64,000 nt of DNA. Source: Bacteroidota bacterium. GTDB lineage: Bacteria; Bacteroidota; Bacteroidia; Chitinophagales; Chitinophagaceae. Within the stretch, counting starts at the first letter, position 1, and each line of letters starts with the position of its first letter. Shown here piece by piece: positions 8,959 through 18,130 of this stretch. The notes beneath the pieces are model-generated. The model had not been told where the DNA came from. It saw nothing but the letters and a program-made list of their open reading frames with translations, and did not search any database. Position numbers and translations under genes: made by a program. The stretch spans positions 62,001-126,000 of the forward strand of contig JAFDXF010000076.1 in assembly GCA_018268055.1 (NCBI GenBank). Reading direction: 5' to 3'.

Positions 8959-10197
8959 TTACTCGCTTCGCAAAGAATATTTCTGCCTTGCTGCCTTACG
9001 TGCAGGAATCCAAGAAGCAATAAATGCAATGACAAAAACTGTAGCACTTACTAACAGAAAATCAAACAATCGAAGCTTTACTGGAAAGTAATCGATCAAG
9101 AAAGAGCCTCCTGTAAGTGGGATAAAATGCGTTTTCATTTGCAACACAGCAATACCTAATGCAAGTAGCATACCCACGCCTCCACCAATCAATGCCAACA
9201 ACATTCCTTCAGAAAGAAAAATCTTCTGTACCAAACTTCTATCTGCGCCCAATGAAGTAAGCACGGCAATGTCTTTTTGTTTTTCAAGCACCAACATTGT
9301 GAGTGCGCCAATCATCGTGAAAGCGGCTACTACTAAAATCAAACTCAGAATACCATATACAAACCATCGTTCCACATTCATTATTGAGTATAGGCTTTTG
9401 TTTTGTTCGTATTTATTTTGAATAAGGTAATCTTTCCCAAATATTTTTTTCAATGCAGGTTTCAATACATCAGCATCTGTTTTCTCTGCAGTTTTAATTT
9501 CTATGGATGTATATTCATCCGGCGCATACTTTAATGCTCTTTTTATAAATTCTATATTGGTAATAGCATATTTATTATCAAAATCTTGCTGTATTTTAAA
9601 TGAAGCGGAAGTGCGTACTGTATCAATACTGATATCTTCATAAGCATTGAGCATTTCTGTACTGCTCTTGCGTGGCAAATAAACATTTAATAAAAAGATA
9701 TTGGCATCTGCACGAATACCTAAAGCATTTTCCACCCCTTCGCCCACAATTAATTTTGGTGATTGGCCATTTCCAATATCATAAGAGGCATTATCTTGAA
9801 TATAGCCTGCCACTCCGGTTGTATATCGATAATTTTCATCTACTCCTTTCAGATAAACAATAGATTGATATTGCCCATTTTGTACTAATGCTTTTTCTTC
9901 TGCAATCAATGAAAAATTTTGAACTCCCTTCAAACCTCTTAATTGCTGCAATTGTTCGTTTGAAACAGTAATGGTCTTGCCGGAAGCAGCGCCAATTTTC
10001 AAATCGGTATAAAAAGCACCATACAAAGATTTCACCAACCCTTCAAACCCATTAAACACGCTTAACACAAGAATCAATGCAGCAGTGCCAATGATGATGG
10101 CTGCAATGCTTACCCACGCAATGATGTTGATAGCATTGGTTGATTTTTTGGCTTTAAAATAGCGCCAGGCAAATAAAAAATGAATGGCTTTCAGAAT
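8959..10197 (-). CDS. LolC/LolE-type lipoprotein-release ABC permease (FtsX family), non-ATG start
   Basis: The frame stays open from an in-frame stop at 10201-10203. From about 10197 it encodes LFAWRYFKAKKSTNAINI and a first membrane helix, the conserved N-terminus of the LolCE family, but no ATG occurs before the internal one at 10077. Start must be ATT (10195-10197), CTG (10192-10194) or similar. With it the protein is about 412 aa: membrane helix 1, a large periplasmic domain, and three C-terminal helices (FtsX domain). It would extract lipoproteins from the inner membrane with a LolD ATPase not found here. It sits 38 bases after rbfA on the same strand. Confidence 0.82.
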   Translation of the reverse strand: MLKAIHFLFAWRYFKAKKSTNAINIIAWVSIAAIIIGTAALILVLSVFNGFEGLVKSLYGAFYTDLKIGAASGKTITVSNEQLQQLRGLKGVQNFSLIAEEKALVQNGQYQSIVYLKGVDENYRYTTGVAGYIQDNASYDIGNGQSPKLIVGEGVENALGIRADANIFLLNVYLPRKSSTEMLNAYEDISIDTVRTSASFKIQQDFDNKYAITNIEFIKRALKYAPDEYTSIEIKTAEKTDADVLKPALKKIFGKDYLIQNKYEQNKSLYSIMNVERWFVYGILSLILVVAAFTMIGALTMLVLEKQKDIAVLTSLGADRSLVQKIFLSEGMLLALIGGGVGMLLALGIAVLQMKTHFIPLTGGSFLIDYFPVKLRLFDFLLVSATVFVIAFIASWIPARKAARQKYSLRSE

Positions 10198-10235
10198 GTA
10201 TTATTTGATAGTAATTAATTTAATCATCGTTTGCA

Positions 10236-10604
10236 TCACTCCTCTTTTTTTCGCTCATCTTCTATTTTTTTAAAAATTTCTTCCATTTTAAATACATGAT
10301 CTAAAGTGTCATCTTTAAAGAATTTTAAAATCGGAATACTGCGCAACTGATGCCGCACTTTTGCAGCCAGCTCCTTTTTTATTTCATGATGCTTTTCCTC
10401 AATTTTTTTCAATGCTGCATCTGTATCACTTACTTTAAAAAAACTTAAATAAAATCTTGCCTCCAACAAATCAGGTGTCACTTTCACTGAAGAAATCGAA
10501 ACCATGCCACCATGAATCATATTCAACCCAAGGCGTTGAAAAATAACATTCATTTCTTCATTCAGCAGGCCGGCTATTTGTTTTTGTCTTTTACCTTCTT
10601 CCAT
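10236..10604 (-). CDS. rbfA: Ribosome-binding factor A
   Basis: 122 aa of the KH-fold RbfA family. It has the typical start RQKQIAGLLNEEM and the segments VSISSVKVTPDLLEARFYLS and RSIPILKFFKDDT. RbfA binds the 30S precursor and helps mature the 5' end of 16S rRNA. It is the first gene of a pair with the LolC/E-type permease. Confidence 0.93.
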   Translation of the reverse strand: MEEGKRQKQIAGLLNEEMNVIFQRLGLNMIHGGMVSISSVKVTPDLLEARFYLSFFKVSDTDAALKKIEEKHHEIKKELAAKVRHQLRSIPILKFFKDDTLDHVFKMEEIFKKIEDERKKEE

Positions 10605-10687
10605 AATTATTAACTGTTTACCGGGTTTAACTTTCGGCAGACGGGGTAAAATTAGTTACTTTGCTCCTTTTAAGCGACAAACTAATA

Positions 10688-12484
10688 ATGAAACAATACG
10701 CAAGAGTCTTTCGTTATCTGGCAGGATATAAAAGCAATATCGGGCTGTATCTACTAACTACGGTTTTAAGTATTGTTTTTTCTCTTGTATCTATAGGCAT
10801 GTTGATGCCTTTTTTACAATTAATCTTTTTAAAAGAAACTTCCATCAATACCAAGAGCAACATCGTTCTCGAATCGGTGGATAAACTTCTGGCAGCATTT
10901 TCAGCAAATGACAATATTGCCAAACTCGGTATTATTTGTTTGCTGATTGTGGTTTTTATTATTTTGAAAAATTTATTTCTTTATTTATCCTATTACATTC
11001 TCAATCCGCTGAAAAATAAAATTGTCAATAAAATGCGGGAAGATGTGTATGACAAAGTTTTAAAATTGCCTATTGGTTATTTTAATGAAAGACGAAAAGG
11101 TGATTTGCTGAGTAGAATGACTACGGACATTGGTGAAGTAGAAGGTTCATTGATTGGAAGTATGGAAGGATGGGTTCGTGATCCGCTAACCATTATTATT
11201 ACACTGATATTTTTATTGGTCATCAGCCCCAAGCTTACCATCTTTATTTTATTTCTGATTCCGGTAATGGGTTTAGTCATTGGAAGAATCACCAAATCTT
11301 TAAAAAAACATTCAAATATTGTTGCTGTTAAATGGGGTGAAACACTCTCTACCATTGAAGAAACATTAGGAGGACTTAGAGTAATCAAGGCTTTTAATAT
11401 AGAAAAAAAATTACGTGGCCGATTTTCAAAAAACAATGATGAACTTTTAGATTCAAAAAACAAAATCGGGTATCGGCGTGATTTAGCATCTCCACTTTCA
11501 GAAGTAATGGGTGTTATGCTTTTTACAGGCGTACTTTATTATGGCGGCCGATTGGTTTTAAATAATGAGCTACTTTCTGCTCCGGTTTTCTTAGGTTATC
11601 TCGGCATTTTTTACAATATTATAAATCCGGCCAAAGCACTTTCTACTTCTTTCAGTAATATGCGCAAAGGTTCCGCAGCCATTCAACGTATAGAAGAAGT
11701 ATTGCAAACGCCTATTACCGTTGACGATAACCCCAATGGCAAACAACTCTCCACATTCAGTAATAAAATTGAATTTAAAAATGTATGCTTTGCTTATGAG
11801 GATGCAGTTATTTTAGACAATATAAATTTAATTGTAGAAAAAGGTAAAACAGTGGCATTGGTAGGTTCCAGTGGTGCAGGAAAATCTACCCTTGCCGATT
11901 TAGTACCACGCTTTCATGACGTAACAAGCGGTGAACTGCTCATCGATGGCATAAACATTAAAGAATATTCTTTGCAATCGGTGCGCAGCCAGATGAGTAT
12001 CGTTACACAAGAACCAATTCTCTTTAATGATACCATTGGCAACAATATTGCATTAGGCAGTGAAAATGCTACAATGAATGAAGTAATTCAAGCTGCGAAA
12101 ATTGCCAATGCACACAACTTTATCGTTAAGAAAGAAAATCAATACGATGAGAATATTGGTGACAGAGGCGCAAAACTCAGCGGTGGCGAAAGGCAACGAC
12201 TTACTATTGCAAGAGCCGTACTAAAAAATCCACCGATACTCATTTTAGATGAAGCCACTTCTTCATTAGATACCGAGAGTGAACGATTGGTTCAAGATGC
12301 TATTAATAATATGATGCAAAACAGAACCAGTATTGTAATTGCCCACCGCCTCTCTACCATTCGCCACGCCGACGAGATTATTGTATTGCAAAAAGGAAGA
12401 ATTGTAGAACGTGGTACGCACGAACAGCTTATTAGCCTTCAAGGTTTTTATCACAAATTAGTAGAGCTTCAAGAAGTGAAATAA
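10688..12484 (+). CDS. ABC exporter, MsbA-like (membrane domain fused to ATPase)
   Basis: About 598 aa. The ATG at 10688 (MKQYARVFRYL) is preferred to an upstream in-frame TTG at 10661. Six membrane helices (about 15-310) are followed by an ATPase domain with Walker A GSSGAGKST, Q-loop VTQEP, signature LSGGERQRL, Walker B ILILDEATSS and the H-loop AHRLST. Homodimeric exporters of this kind move lipid A precursors or other lipids and drugs across the inner membrane. The cargo cannot be told from sequence. Confidence 0.88.
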   Translation: MKQYARVFRYLAGYKSNIGLYLLTTVLSIVFSLVSIGMLMPFLQLIFLKETSINTKSNIVLESVDKLLAAFSANDNIAKLGIICLLIVVFIILKNLFLYLSYYILNPLKNKIVNKMREDVYDKVLKLPIGYFNERRKGDLLSRMTTDIGEVEGSLIGSMEGWVRDPLTIIITLIFLLVISPKLTIFILFLIPVMGLVIGRITKSLKKHSNIVAVKWGETLSTIEETLGGLRVIKAFNIEKKLRGRFSKNNDELLDSKNKIGYRRDLASPLSEVMGVMLFTGVLYYGGRLVLNNELLSAPVFLGYLGIFYNIINPAKALSTSFSNMRKGSAAIQRIEEVLQTPITVDDNPNGKQLSTFSNKIEFKNVCFAYEDAVILDNINLIVEKGKTVALVGSSGAGKSTLADLVPRFHDVTSGELLIDGINIKEYSLQSVRSQMSIVTQEPILFNDTIGNNIALGSENATMNEVIQAAKIANAHNFIVKKENQYDENIGDRGAKLSGGERQRLTIARAVLKNPPILILDEATSSLDTESERLVQDAINNMMQNRTSIVIAHRLSTIRHADEIIVLQKGRIVERGTHEQLISLQGFYHKLVELQEVK

Positions 12485-12497
12485 AAATATCTACTAC

Positions 12498-13007
12498 TTA
12501 CCGACAGAGTCTTTTGATTATTTCCTTATGCCTCGGGTAAATTTCTTCGAGTACTACTACATCAGCCAATTCAAAATCGTCAAAATCAAAGCCCGGAGCA
12601 ACAGTACACCCGACTAATGAATATTCGGAAGCGGGAGCCGGCTCGGAAGCAAACCAACATCCGGCCGGAACAGTATATTGAAAATGCTGGTATTTTTCAA
12701 AATCATTTCCCAATATAATTGTACTAAGTTCTCCCGAAGGGTAAATAACATGAATCATCAAAGGATCGCCCATGTAAAAATGCCATACTTCATCACTTTT
12801 AATTCTGTGAAAAGCAGAAAAATTTCCTTTTTCCAGCAAATAAAATATTGCTGTAGAAATGTTTCTGTTTTCGCCAAACCGCTTAGGTAGCGCCGCTGCG
12901 TTTATAATCTCAACGGATTGATAAGTTCGCCGATACCATCCGCCTTCAGGATGGGCCTGCAACTTTAGTTGTTCAATTAGTTTAGCAGCAGTAATGGTAG
13001 ATTTCAT
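12498..13007 (-). CDS. Cupin_5 (DUF985) family protein
   Basis: About 169 aa from the ATG at 13005-13007 (MKSTITAAKLIEQL); an upstream in-frame start would add 41 unlikely residues. Cupin features: HPEGGWYRR, STAIFYLLEKG, SAFHRIKSDEVWHFYMGDP, VPAGCWFASE and SLVGCTVAPGFDFDDFEL. The family fold is a small beta barrel; related to a group annotated as sugar epimerase-like, but activity is unproven. A -7 element lies four bases before the start. Confidence 0.88.
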   Translation of the reverse strand: MKSTITAAKLIEQLKLQAHPEGGWYRRTYQSVEIINAAALPKRFGENRNISTAIFYLLEKGNFSAFHRIKSDEVWHFYMGDPLMIHVIYPSGELSTIILGNDFEKYQHFQYTVPAGCWFASEPAPASEYSLVGCTVAPGFDFDDFELADVVVLEEIYPRHKEIIKRLCR

Positions 13008-13010
13008 CTC

Positions 13011-13018
13011 CAAAAATA
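13011..13018 (-). promoter_or_regulatory. -7 element abutting the cupin start codon
   Basis: Minus-strand TATTTTTG ends three bases before the ATG of the cupin gene, so the transcript would be leaderless or nearly so. Confidence 0.4.
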
Positions 13019-13081
13019 GCCCGCCGGGATTATTTACAAATCCTTTTCTATCTTTTAGAGCACTTTTGTATCTTCGCCTAT

Positions 13082-13111
13082 TGCCTTTAATCCCGTTTTG
13101 GGATAAAAGGC
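13082..13111 (+). promoter_or_regulatory. Hairpin near the 5' end of the rny transcript
   Basis: Arms 13082-13094 and 13099-13111 pair at 12 of 13 positions around a four-base loop. A -7-like TATCTTCG at 13069-13076 would start transcription at about 13083, placing the hairpin at the very 5' end of the rny mRNA. No T-run follows, so it is not an obvious terminator. Confidence 0.5.
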
Positions 13112-13149
13112 ACAAACAACAATAATGCAAAAACTAAACAAAAACATTC

Positions 13150-14724
13150 ATGGACCCCAATATATTATACATCATCATTGGTGTGATTGCCCTTATTCTG
13201 GGCGTAGTGGCGGGTAAATTTATTTTCGCCAAGAACACCCAAAAGAAAATAGACGAAGCAGAATTACAGTCGCAAACGATTATTAAAGAAGCAGAATTAA
13301 GAGCCGAAACAATCCGAAAAGAAAAAGAATTGGAGGCTAAAGAAAAGTTTGTGCAACTGAAATCCGCACACGACAGAGAAGTACTGGAAAAAAACAAAAA
13401 GATTAATGATTCGGAAAATCGTGCCCGTCAAAAAGAACAGTCCGTCAATCAAAAAGAAAATAATCTCGATCGGCAAATCAAGGAAAACGAAGTCATTAAA
13501 GAGAATTTAAACCGTCAGATTGAATTGGTGAATATCAAACGTACCGAATTAGAAAAACATCAAGAAGAACATATTCGCCGCCTTGAAAAAATTGCCTCAC
13601 TTACTGCAGAAGAAGCAAAAACTCAATTGATAGAAAGCCTGAAACATGAAGCCCATTCAAAAGCGTTGGCGCTGCAACAGGAAATCATTGAAGATGCGAA
13701 ACAAAAAGCAGGAAAAGAAGCAAGAAAAATTGTTATTCAAACCATACAGCGAACTGCAGCAGAACAGGCTATTGAAAATACGATAAGTGTTTTCAACCTT
13801 GAAAGCGATGAAATAAAAGGTCAAATTATTGGTCGTGAAGGGCGCAATATCAGAGCAATAGAAGCAGCTACCGGCGTGGACTTAATCGTAGATGATACGC
13901 CCGAAGCAATTCTTCTTTCCTCATTTGACCCGTTGAGAAGAGAAATTGCACGCTTGAGCTTACAGCGTTTAGTAGCCGATGGGCGTATTCACCCTGCACG
14001 CATCGAAGAAGTGGTAGAAAAAACCAAGAAGCAAATAGAAGAGCAGGTAATGGAAATTGGCGAAAGAACAGTGATAGAGTTGGGCATTCATGGCTTACAC
14101 AAAGAATTGGTAAGAATGGTTGGCCGTATGCGTTTCCGTTCTTCTTATGGTCAAAACCTATTGATGCACAGCCGTGAAACAGCCAATTTATGTGCTACAA
14201 TGGCTGCTGAATTAGGGCTCAATCACAATATGGTAAAATTGGCTAAGAGAGCAGGTCTATTACACGATATAGGAAAAGTTCCGGACGAAGAAAGTGAATT
14301 AAGCCACGCACTTTTAGGAGCTAAGCTTGCTGAAAAATTTGGCGAAAATCCTGCAGTGGTAAATGCTATTGGCGCACACCACGATGAGATGGAAATGCAA
14401 TATGTCATCTCCCCGATTATACAAGCATGTGATGCTATAAGTGGTGCTCGTCCGGGTGCTCGCAGAGAAATAATGCAGCAATACTTGCAGCGCATCAAAG
14501 ACCTTGAAAATCTGGCCATGAACTACAATGGTGTAGAAAAAGCTTATGCGATTCAAGCAGGCAGAGAACTCAGGGTAATTGTAGAGGCGGATAAAGTAAC
14601 CGACCAGGAATCTGAGAAGCTTTCATTTGAAATAGCCCAGAAAATTCAGACCGAAATGACTTTCCCCGGGCAGATAAAAGTGACCGTAATTAGAGAAAAA
14701 AGAACAGTAAACGTAGCAAGATAG
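13150..14724 (+). CDS. rny: Ribonuclease Y
   Basis: 524 aa, typical length. Order: N-terminal membrane helix (about 5-26), a long coiled coil rich in Glu/Lys (30-200), a KH domain with [17 protein letters not shown] (about 225-265) and an HD phosphohydrolase domain with [20 protein letters not shown] and HHDEM (about 335-430). RNase Y is a membrane-bound endonuclease that starts mRNA decay in many bacteria lacking RNase E. Start chosen at MDPNILYII because the membrane helix follows at once. Confidence 0.97.
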   Translation: MDPNILYIIIGVIALILGVVAGKFIFAKNTQKKIDEAELQSQTIIKEAELRAETIRKEKELEAKEKFVQLKSAHDREVLEKNKKINDSENRARQKEQSVNQKENNLDRQIKENEVIKENLNRQIELVNIKRTELEKHQEEHIRRLEKIASLTAEEAKTQLIESLKHEAHSKALALQQEIIEDAKQKAGKEARKIVIQTIQRTAAEQAIENTISVFNLESDEIKGQIIGREGRNIRAIEAATGVDLIVDDTPEAILLSSFDPLRREIARLSLQRLVADGRIHPARIEEVVEKTKKQIEEQVMEIGERTVIELGIHGLHKELVRMVGRMRFRSSYGQNLLMHSRETANLCATMAAELGLNHNMVKLAKRAGLLHDIGKVPDEESELSHALLGAKLAEKFGENPAVVNAIGAHHDEMEMQYVISPIIQACDAISGARPGARREIMQQYLQRIKDLENLAMNYNGVEKAYAIQAGRELRVIVEADKVTDQESEKLSFEIAQKIQTEMTFPGQIKVTVIREKRTVNVAR

Positions 14725-14841
14725 CTGGGCGATAATTAGATTTTATCTTGTAAATTAGATAATTAGCCAATAAAGCCTAAAATTTCACTTTTTTGGATGA
14801 ATATTCTGATGAACAAATAACCATTTTATAAGAAAACCCCC

Positions 14842-14849
14842 TACCTTTG
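14842..14849 (+). promoter_or_regulatory. Bacteroidota -7 element for rplS
   Basis: TACCTTTG matches TAnnTTTG, 24 bases before the rplS start. Confidence 0.5.
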
Positions 14850-14873
14850 CCGTCCGATAAATAATTATAGATT

Positions 14874-15248
14874 ATGAACACCAGTGCAATAGCGTTTGTA
14901 CACGAACAAATGACCCCAAAAAAAGAGTTTCCGGCTTTTAAAGCAGGTGACAATGTTACTGTTAATTATAAAATTATAGAAGGTAACAAAGAAAGAATAC
15001 AGTCTTTCAAAGGAGATGTAATAAAAAAGCAGGGAACAGGGCATACTGCCTCTTTCACTGTTCGTAAAATTTCTGACGGCATTGGCGTTGAAAGAGTATT
15101 TCCTTTTTATTCTCCAAATATTGACTCTATAGAAGTGAATAAAACCGGTCATGTACGTAGAGCTAAATTGTTCTATCAGCGTGAACGTAGTGGTAAAAGT
15201 GCCCGTATTCGTGAAAAGCGTATGGCTACAGAAACAACTTCGAAATAA
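14874..15248 (+). CDS. rplS: 50S ribosomal protein L19
   Basis: 124 aa. Conserved L19 sequence: [45 protein letters not shown] and the RRAKLFYQR block. The protein sits at the 30S-50S interface. It has its own promoter-like element upstream and a strong terminator downstream, so it appears to be monocistronic, unlike the rpsP-rimM-trmD-rplS operon of other bacteria. Confidence 0.97.
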   Translation: MNTSAIAFVHEQMTPKKEFPAFKAGDNVTVNYKIIEGNKERIQSFKGDVIKKQGTGHTASFTVRKISDGIGVERVFPFYSPNIDSIEVNKTGHVRRAKLFYQRERSGKSARIREKRMATETTSK

Positions 15249-15266
15249 ATTTGATAAAGAAATTAT

Positions 15267-15297
15267 AAAAAGCTCCGAACATTCGGAGCTTTTTTGT
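15267..15297 (+). terminator. Rho-independent terminator after rplS
   Basis: Stem agctccga / tcggagct with a short loop (15271-15290), preceded by A residues and followed by TTTTTTG. Confidence 0.9.
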
Positions 15298-15347
15298 TAT
15301 CTGACAGTTATCCTGTTTTAAATGCTATTTTTTTTATTGTTACTCAC

Positions 15348-15355
15348 TATCTTTG
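15348..15355 (+). promoter_or_regulatory. Bacteroidota -7 element for tatA
   Basis: TATCTTTG, 19 bases before the tatA start codon. Confidence 0.5.
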
Positions 15356-15374
15356 TTACCTAATAATTTGAACT

Positions 15375-15584
15375 ATGACTAATCCCATATTACTTGGCGT
15401 ACTTGGCACCAATGAAATCATTATCATATTGGTTGTTGTGTTACTTTTATTTGGCGGTAAAAAAATTCCTGAATTGATGAGAGGTTTGGGTAAAGGCGTT
15501 CGTGAATTTAACGATGCTAAAAACAATGTGAAGAAAGAAATTGAAGACAATGCCAGCGATGTTAAAAATTCAGTAAGAGACTAA
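15375..15584 (+). CDS. tatA: Twin-arginine translocase subunit TatA/TatE
   Basis: 69 aa. An N-terminal membrane helix (about 12-28), the hinge [16 protein letters not shown], and an amphipathic charged helix are the TatA pattern. TatA forms the pore-like assembly that moves folded proteins across the inner membrane. tatC is not adjacent. gatA follows after 39 bases on the same strand. Confidence 0.92.
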   Translation: MTNPILLGVLGTNEIIIILVVVLLLFGGKKIPELMRGLGKGVREFNDAKNNVKKEIEDNASDVKNSVRD

Positions 15585-15623
15585 TTACAACTACTGCTTT
15601 CTTAAGATTTAAAACAACCTCAT

Positions 15624-17060
15624 TTGTTTGAGTATTTTTCTATTGAGGAGTATCATACCCGTTTACGTACTGAACAGACAACCTGCACAGAAGTTGTTCA
15701 ATATTACCTGAAGCGTATCAGGGAATATCAGCATCTGAATGCATATATAGAAGTATATGCAGATGAAGCTATACAAAGAGCTGCACAATTAGATGAGCAA
15801 CGAAAAGAAGTTGGACTGCAAGGAAAATTGCACGGTGTGGTCATTGCTTTAAAAGACGTTATCTGCTACAAAGGACATAAGGTTTCTGCTGCATCCAATA
15901 TATTAAAAGAATTCACTTCGGTTTATTCTGCTACAGCTGTTGAACGATTAATTGCAGAAGGTGCTATCATCATTGGAAATTGCAATTGCGATGAATTTGC
16001 AATGGGCAGCACCAATGAAAATTCTGCTTATGGCAAGGTGCTCAATGCGATTGATGAAACAAGAGTACCCGGTGGTTCATCCGGCGGCTCTGCTGTTGCC
16101 GTTCAGGCAGGCTTATGTATGGTTTCATTAGGAAGTGATACGGGCGGCTCTGTAAGGCAACCTGCAGATTTTTGTGGTATCGTAGGATTGAAGCCCACTT
16201 ATGGAAGAGTTTCCCGTTATGGTTTGATTGCTTATGCATCTTCATTTGATCAAATAGGAATATTTAGTAGCAACGTACAAGATGCAGCGTTAATACTGGA
16301 AATCATTTCAGGAAAAGACGAATTTGACAGTACTGTTTCTACCAAAGAAGTAGATGACTATTCAAAAAAATTACAGACAAACAAAAAATTCAAGTTTGCC
16401 TATTTTGAAGAAGCACTGAATCACAAAAGTATTGATTCAGAAATATCGACTGCAATTCATCAAAGGATAGCAGCATTAAAAAAAGATGGTCATTCAGTAT
16501 CAGCAGTAAAATTTGACCTGATAGACTACATCGTTCCCGCTTATTATATTCTTACTACTGCAGAAGCATCTTCTAACTTATCAAGATATGATGGCGTAAA
16601 ATTTGGTTATCGTACAAACACTTCAGGAGTAGCGTTAAATGATTTTTACAAACAAACAAGAACTACCGGTTTTGGTAAAGAGGTAAAACGGCGAATCATG
16701 CTTGGCACATTTGTATTGAGTGCCGGTTATTTTGATGCATATTTTACTCGTGCACAAAAAGTGCGTAGGCTGTTGTATGAACAAATACAATCTGTTTTTA
16801 AAGAATATGATTTTATTATTCTACCTACATCTCCTGTTACTGCATTTAAGTTTGGAGAAAAAGCAGAAGATCCAATCGCCATCTATTTGGCAGATATTTA
16901 CACTGTAATGGCCAATTTGGTAGGCGTACCTGCTATATCATTACCGCTTTTCAAACATAGCAATGGAATGCCCTTTGGTTTACAGTTAATGGCAACTCAT
17001 TTTGATGAATTATCTTTGTTGCAGGCTTCCGATCAGGTATTGAGTGAAAATAAAAAATGA
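15624..17060 (+). CDS. gatA: Asp-tRNA(Asn)/Glu-tRNA(Gln) amidotransferase subunit A
   Basis: 478 aa. Amidase signature with the Ser-cisSer-Lys triad K77 (VVIALKDV), S152 (PGGSSGGSA) and S176 (GSDTGGSVRQP). GatA releases ammonia from glutamine for the GatB-catalysed transamidation of mischarged tRNAs. The start appears to be TTG at 15624: an in-frame stop at 15603-15605 leaves no ATG or GTG upstream, and FEYFSIEEYHTRL is the usual N-terminus. The stop overlaps the next gene by four bases (ATGA). gatB and gatC are elsewhere. Confidence 0.94.
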   Translation: MFEYFSIEEYHTRLRTEQTTCTEVVQYYLKRIREYQHLNAYIEVYADEAIQRAAQLDEQRKEVGLQGKLHGVVIALKDVICYKGHKVSAASNILKEFTSVYSATAVERLIAEGAIIIGNCNCDEFAMGSTNENSAYGKVLNAIDETRVPGGSSGGSAVAVQAGLCMVSLGSDTGGSVRQPADFCGIVGLKPTYGRVSRYGLIAYASSFDQIGIFSSNVQDAALILEIISGKDEFDSTVSTKEVDDYSKKLQTNKKFKFAYFEEALNHKSIDSEISTAIHQRIAALKKDGHSVSAVKFDLIDYIVPAYYILTTAEASSNLSRYDGVKFGYRTNTSGVALNDFYKQTRTTGFGKEVKRRIMLGTFVLSAGYFDAYFTRAQKVRRLLYEQIQSVFKEYDFIILPTSPVTAFKFGEKAEDPIAIYLADIYTVMANLVGVPAISLPLFKHSNGMPFGLQLMATHFDELSLLQASDQVLSENKK

Positions 17061-18130
17061 TTGTGCGGATGATGAGGTCTGTCTCCATATTATCAAAGAT
17101 GATTTTGTTGGCATTTTGTTGCTACGCTTTTAGCATACACAGTTTTTCACAAACAGCGGATACAACACAACCGCAAAAATTGGATACTCCTTTCATCTCC
17201 AAAACCACCGATGACCTATATGCTACCAATGATTTGAAGTCTGAATTTAAAAATCTTTTTAAAACAGCTATCGCAGGCGATGGCACACATCCGGGGAAGC
17301 TGAATCCTATGGCTGCAAGTTTTGTTCAGCATTATATACAAAAAAACAAAAAGGGATTTACAGAAATGAAAAGATGGGCGGCACCCTATTTCAATATGAT
17401 GGATGAAGTATTAGCTGCACACGGGCTACCTAAAGAAATGAAATATCTTGCTGTCATTGAATCAGGATTAAGATACAATGCCATTTCATGGGCAGGTGCT
17501 GTTGGTCCATGGGCATTGATGCCCGCCACAGCCAGGCAGTATGGACTTTTTATATCAAGACAATATGACGAGCGACTTGACTATTATAAAAGCACACATG
17601 CAGCTGCAAGGCTATTAACAGATTTATATGCTCGCTATGGCGATTGGCTCTTAGTTATTGCAGCTTATAATGGTGGTGCAGGAAATGTAAATAAAGCAAT
17701 CAAAAAAAGCGGTGGCAGTACAGACTTTTGGCGGTTACAATATTATCTCCCGAATGAGTCGATGAACCATGTAAAAAAATTTATTGGCACACATTATATT
17801 TTTGAAGGAGGTGGCGGATTAACTACATTGACAAAAGAGGAAACGAAAGATGTGGCTATTACAACGAATATTAATCTTACGAAAGAAGAAATAACACATT
17901 CTGTTGCACAAAAAATCAGTGGCCGATATTATGCATCTGTTATAGCAAAGCATATTTTATTGGATGAAAAAACATTCAATCGCTACAATCCGGGATTCAA
18001 TAGTGAAATTGCTACGATGGGAAGTTATGAATTAAGATTGCCGGAAAGCAAAATGGCGCTCTTTCATCTAAAGAAAGGAGATATACTGAAAGAGTCTATG
18101 GAATATTTATTGCAAACAGGTGGGCAATAA
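17057..18130 (+). CDS. Lytic murein transglycosylase (SLT domain)
   Basis: 357 aa with an N-terminal signal peptide (about 1-31). The SLT domain (about 110-235) carries the catalytic glutamate in AVIESGLRYNA, then GAVGPWALMPATARQYGL and AAYNGGAGNVNKAI, as in MltD-like enzymes that cleave peptidoglycan to anhydromuropeptides. The C-terminal part (about 285-350) may be a diverged LysM-like cell wall binding region. It is translationally coupled to gatA (ATGA overlap), although the functions are unrelated. Confidence 0.9.
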   Translation: MIVRMMRSVSILSKMILLAFCCYAFSIHSFSQTADTTQPQKLDTPFISKTTDDLYATNDLKSEFKNLFKTAIAGDGTHPGKLNPMAASFVQHYIQKNKKGFTEMKRWAAPYFNMMDEVLAAHGLPKEMKYLAVIESGLRYNAISWAGAVGPWALMPATARQYGLFISRQYDERLDYYKSTHAAARLLTDLYARYGDWLLVIAAYNGGAGNVNKAIKKSGGSTDFWRLQYYLPNESMNHVKKFIGTHYIFEGGGGLTTLTKEETKDVAITTNINLTKEEITHSVAQKISGRYYASVIAKHILLDEKTFNRYNPGFNSEIATMGSYELRLPESKMALFHLKKGDILKESMEYLLQTGGQ

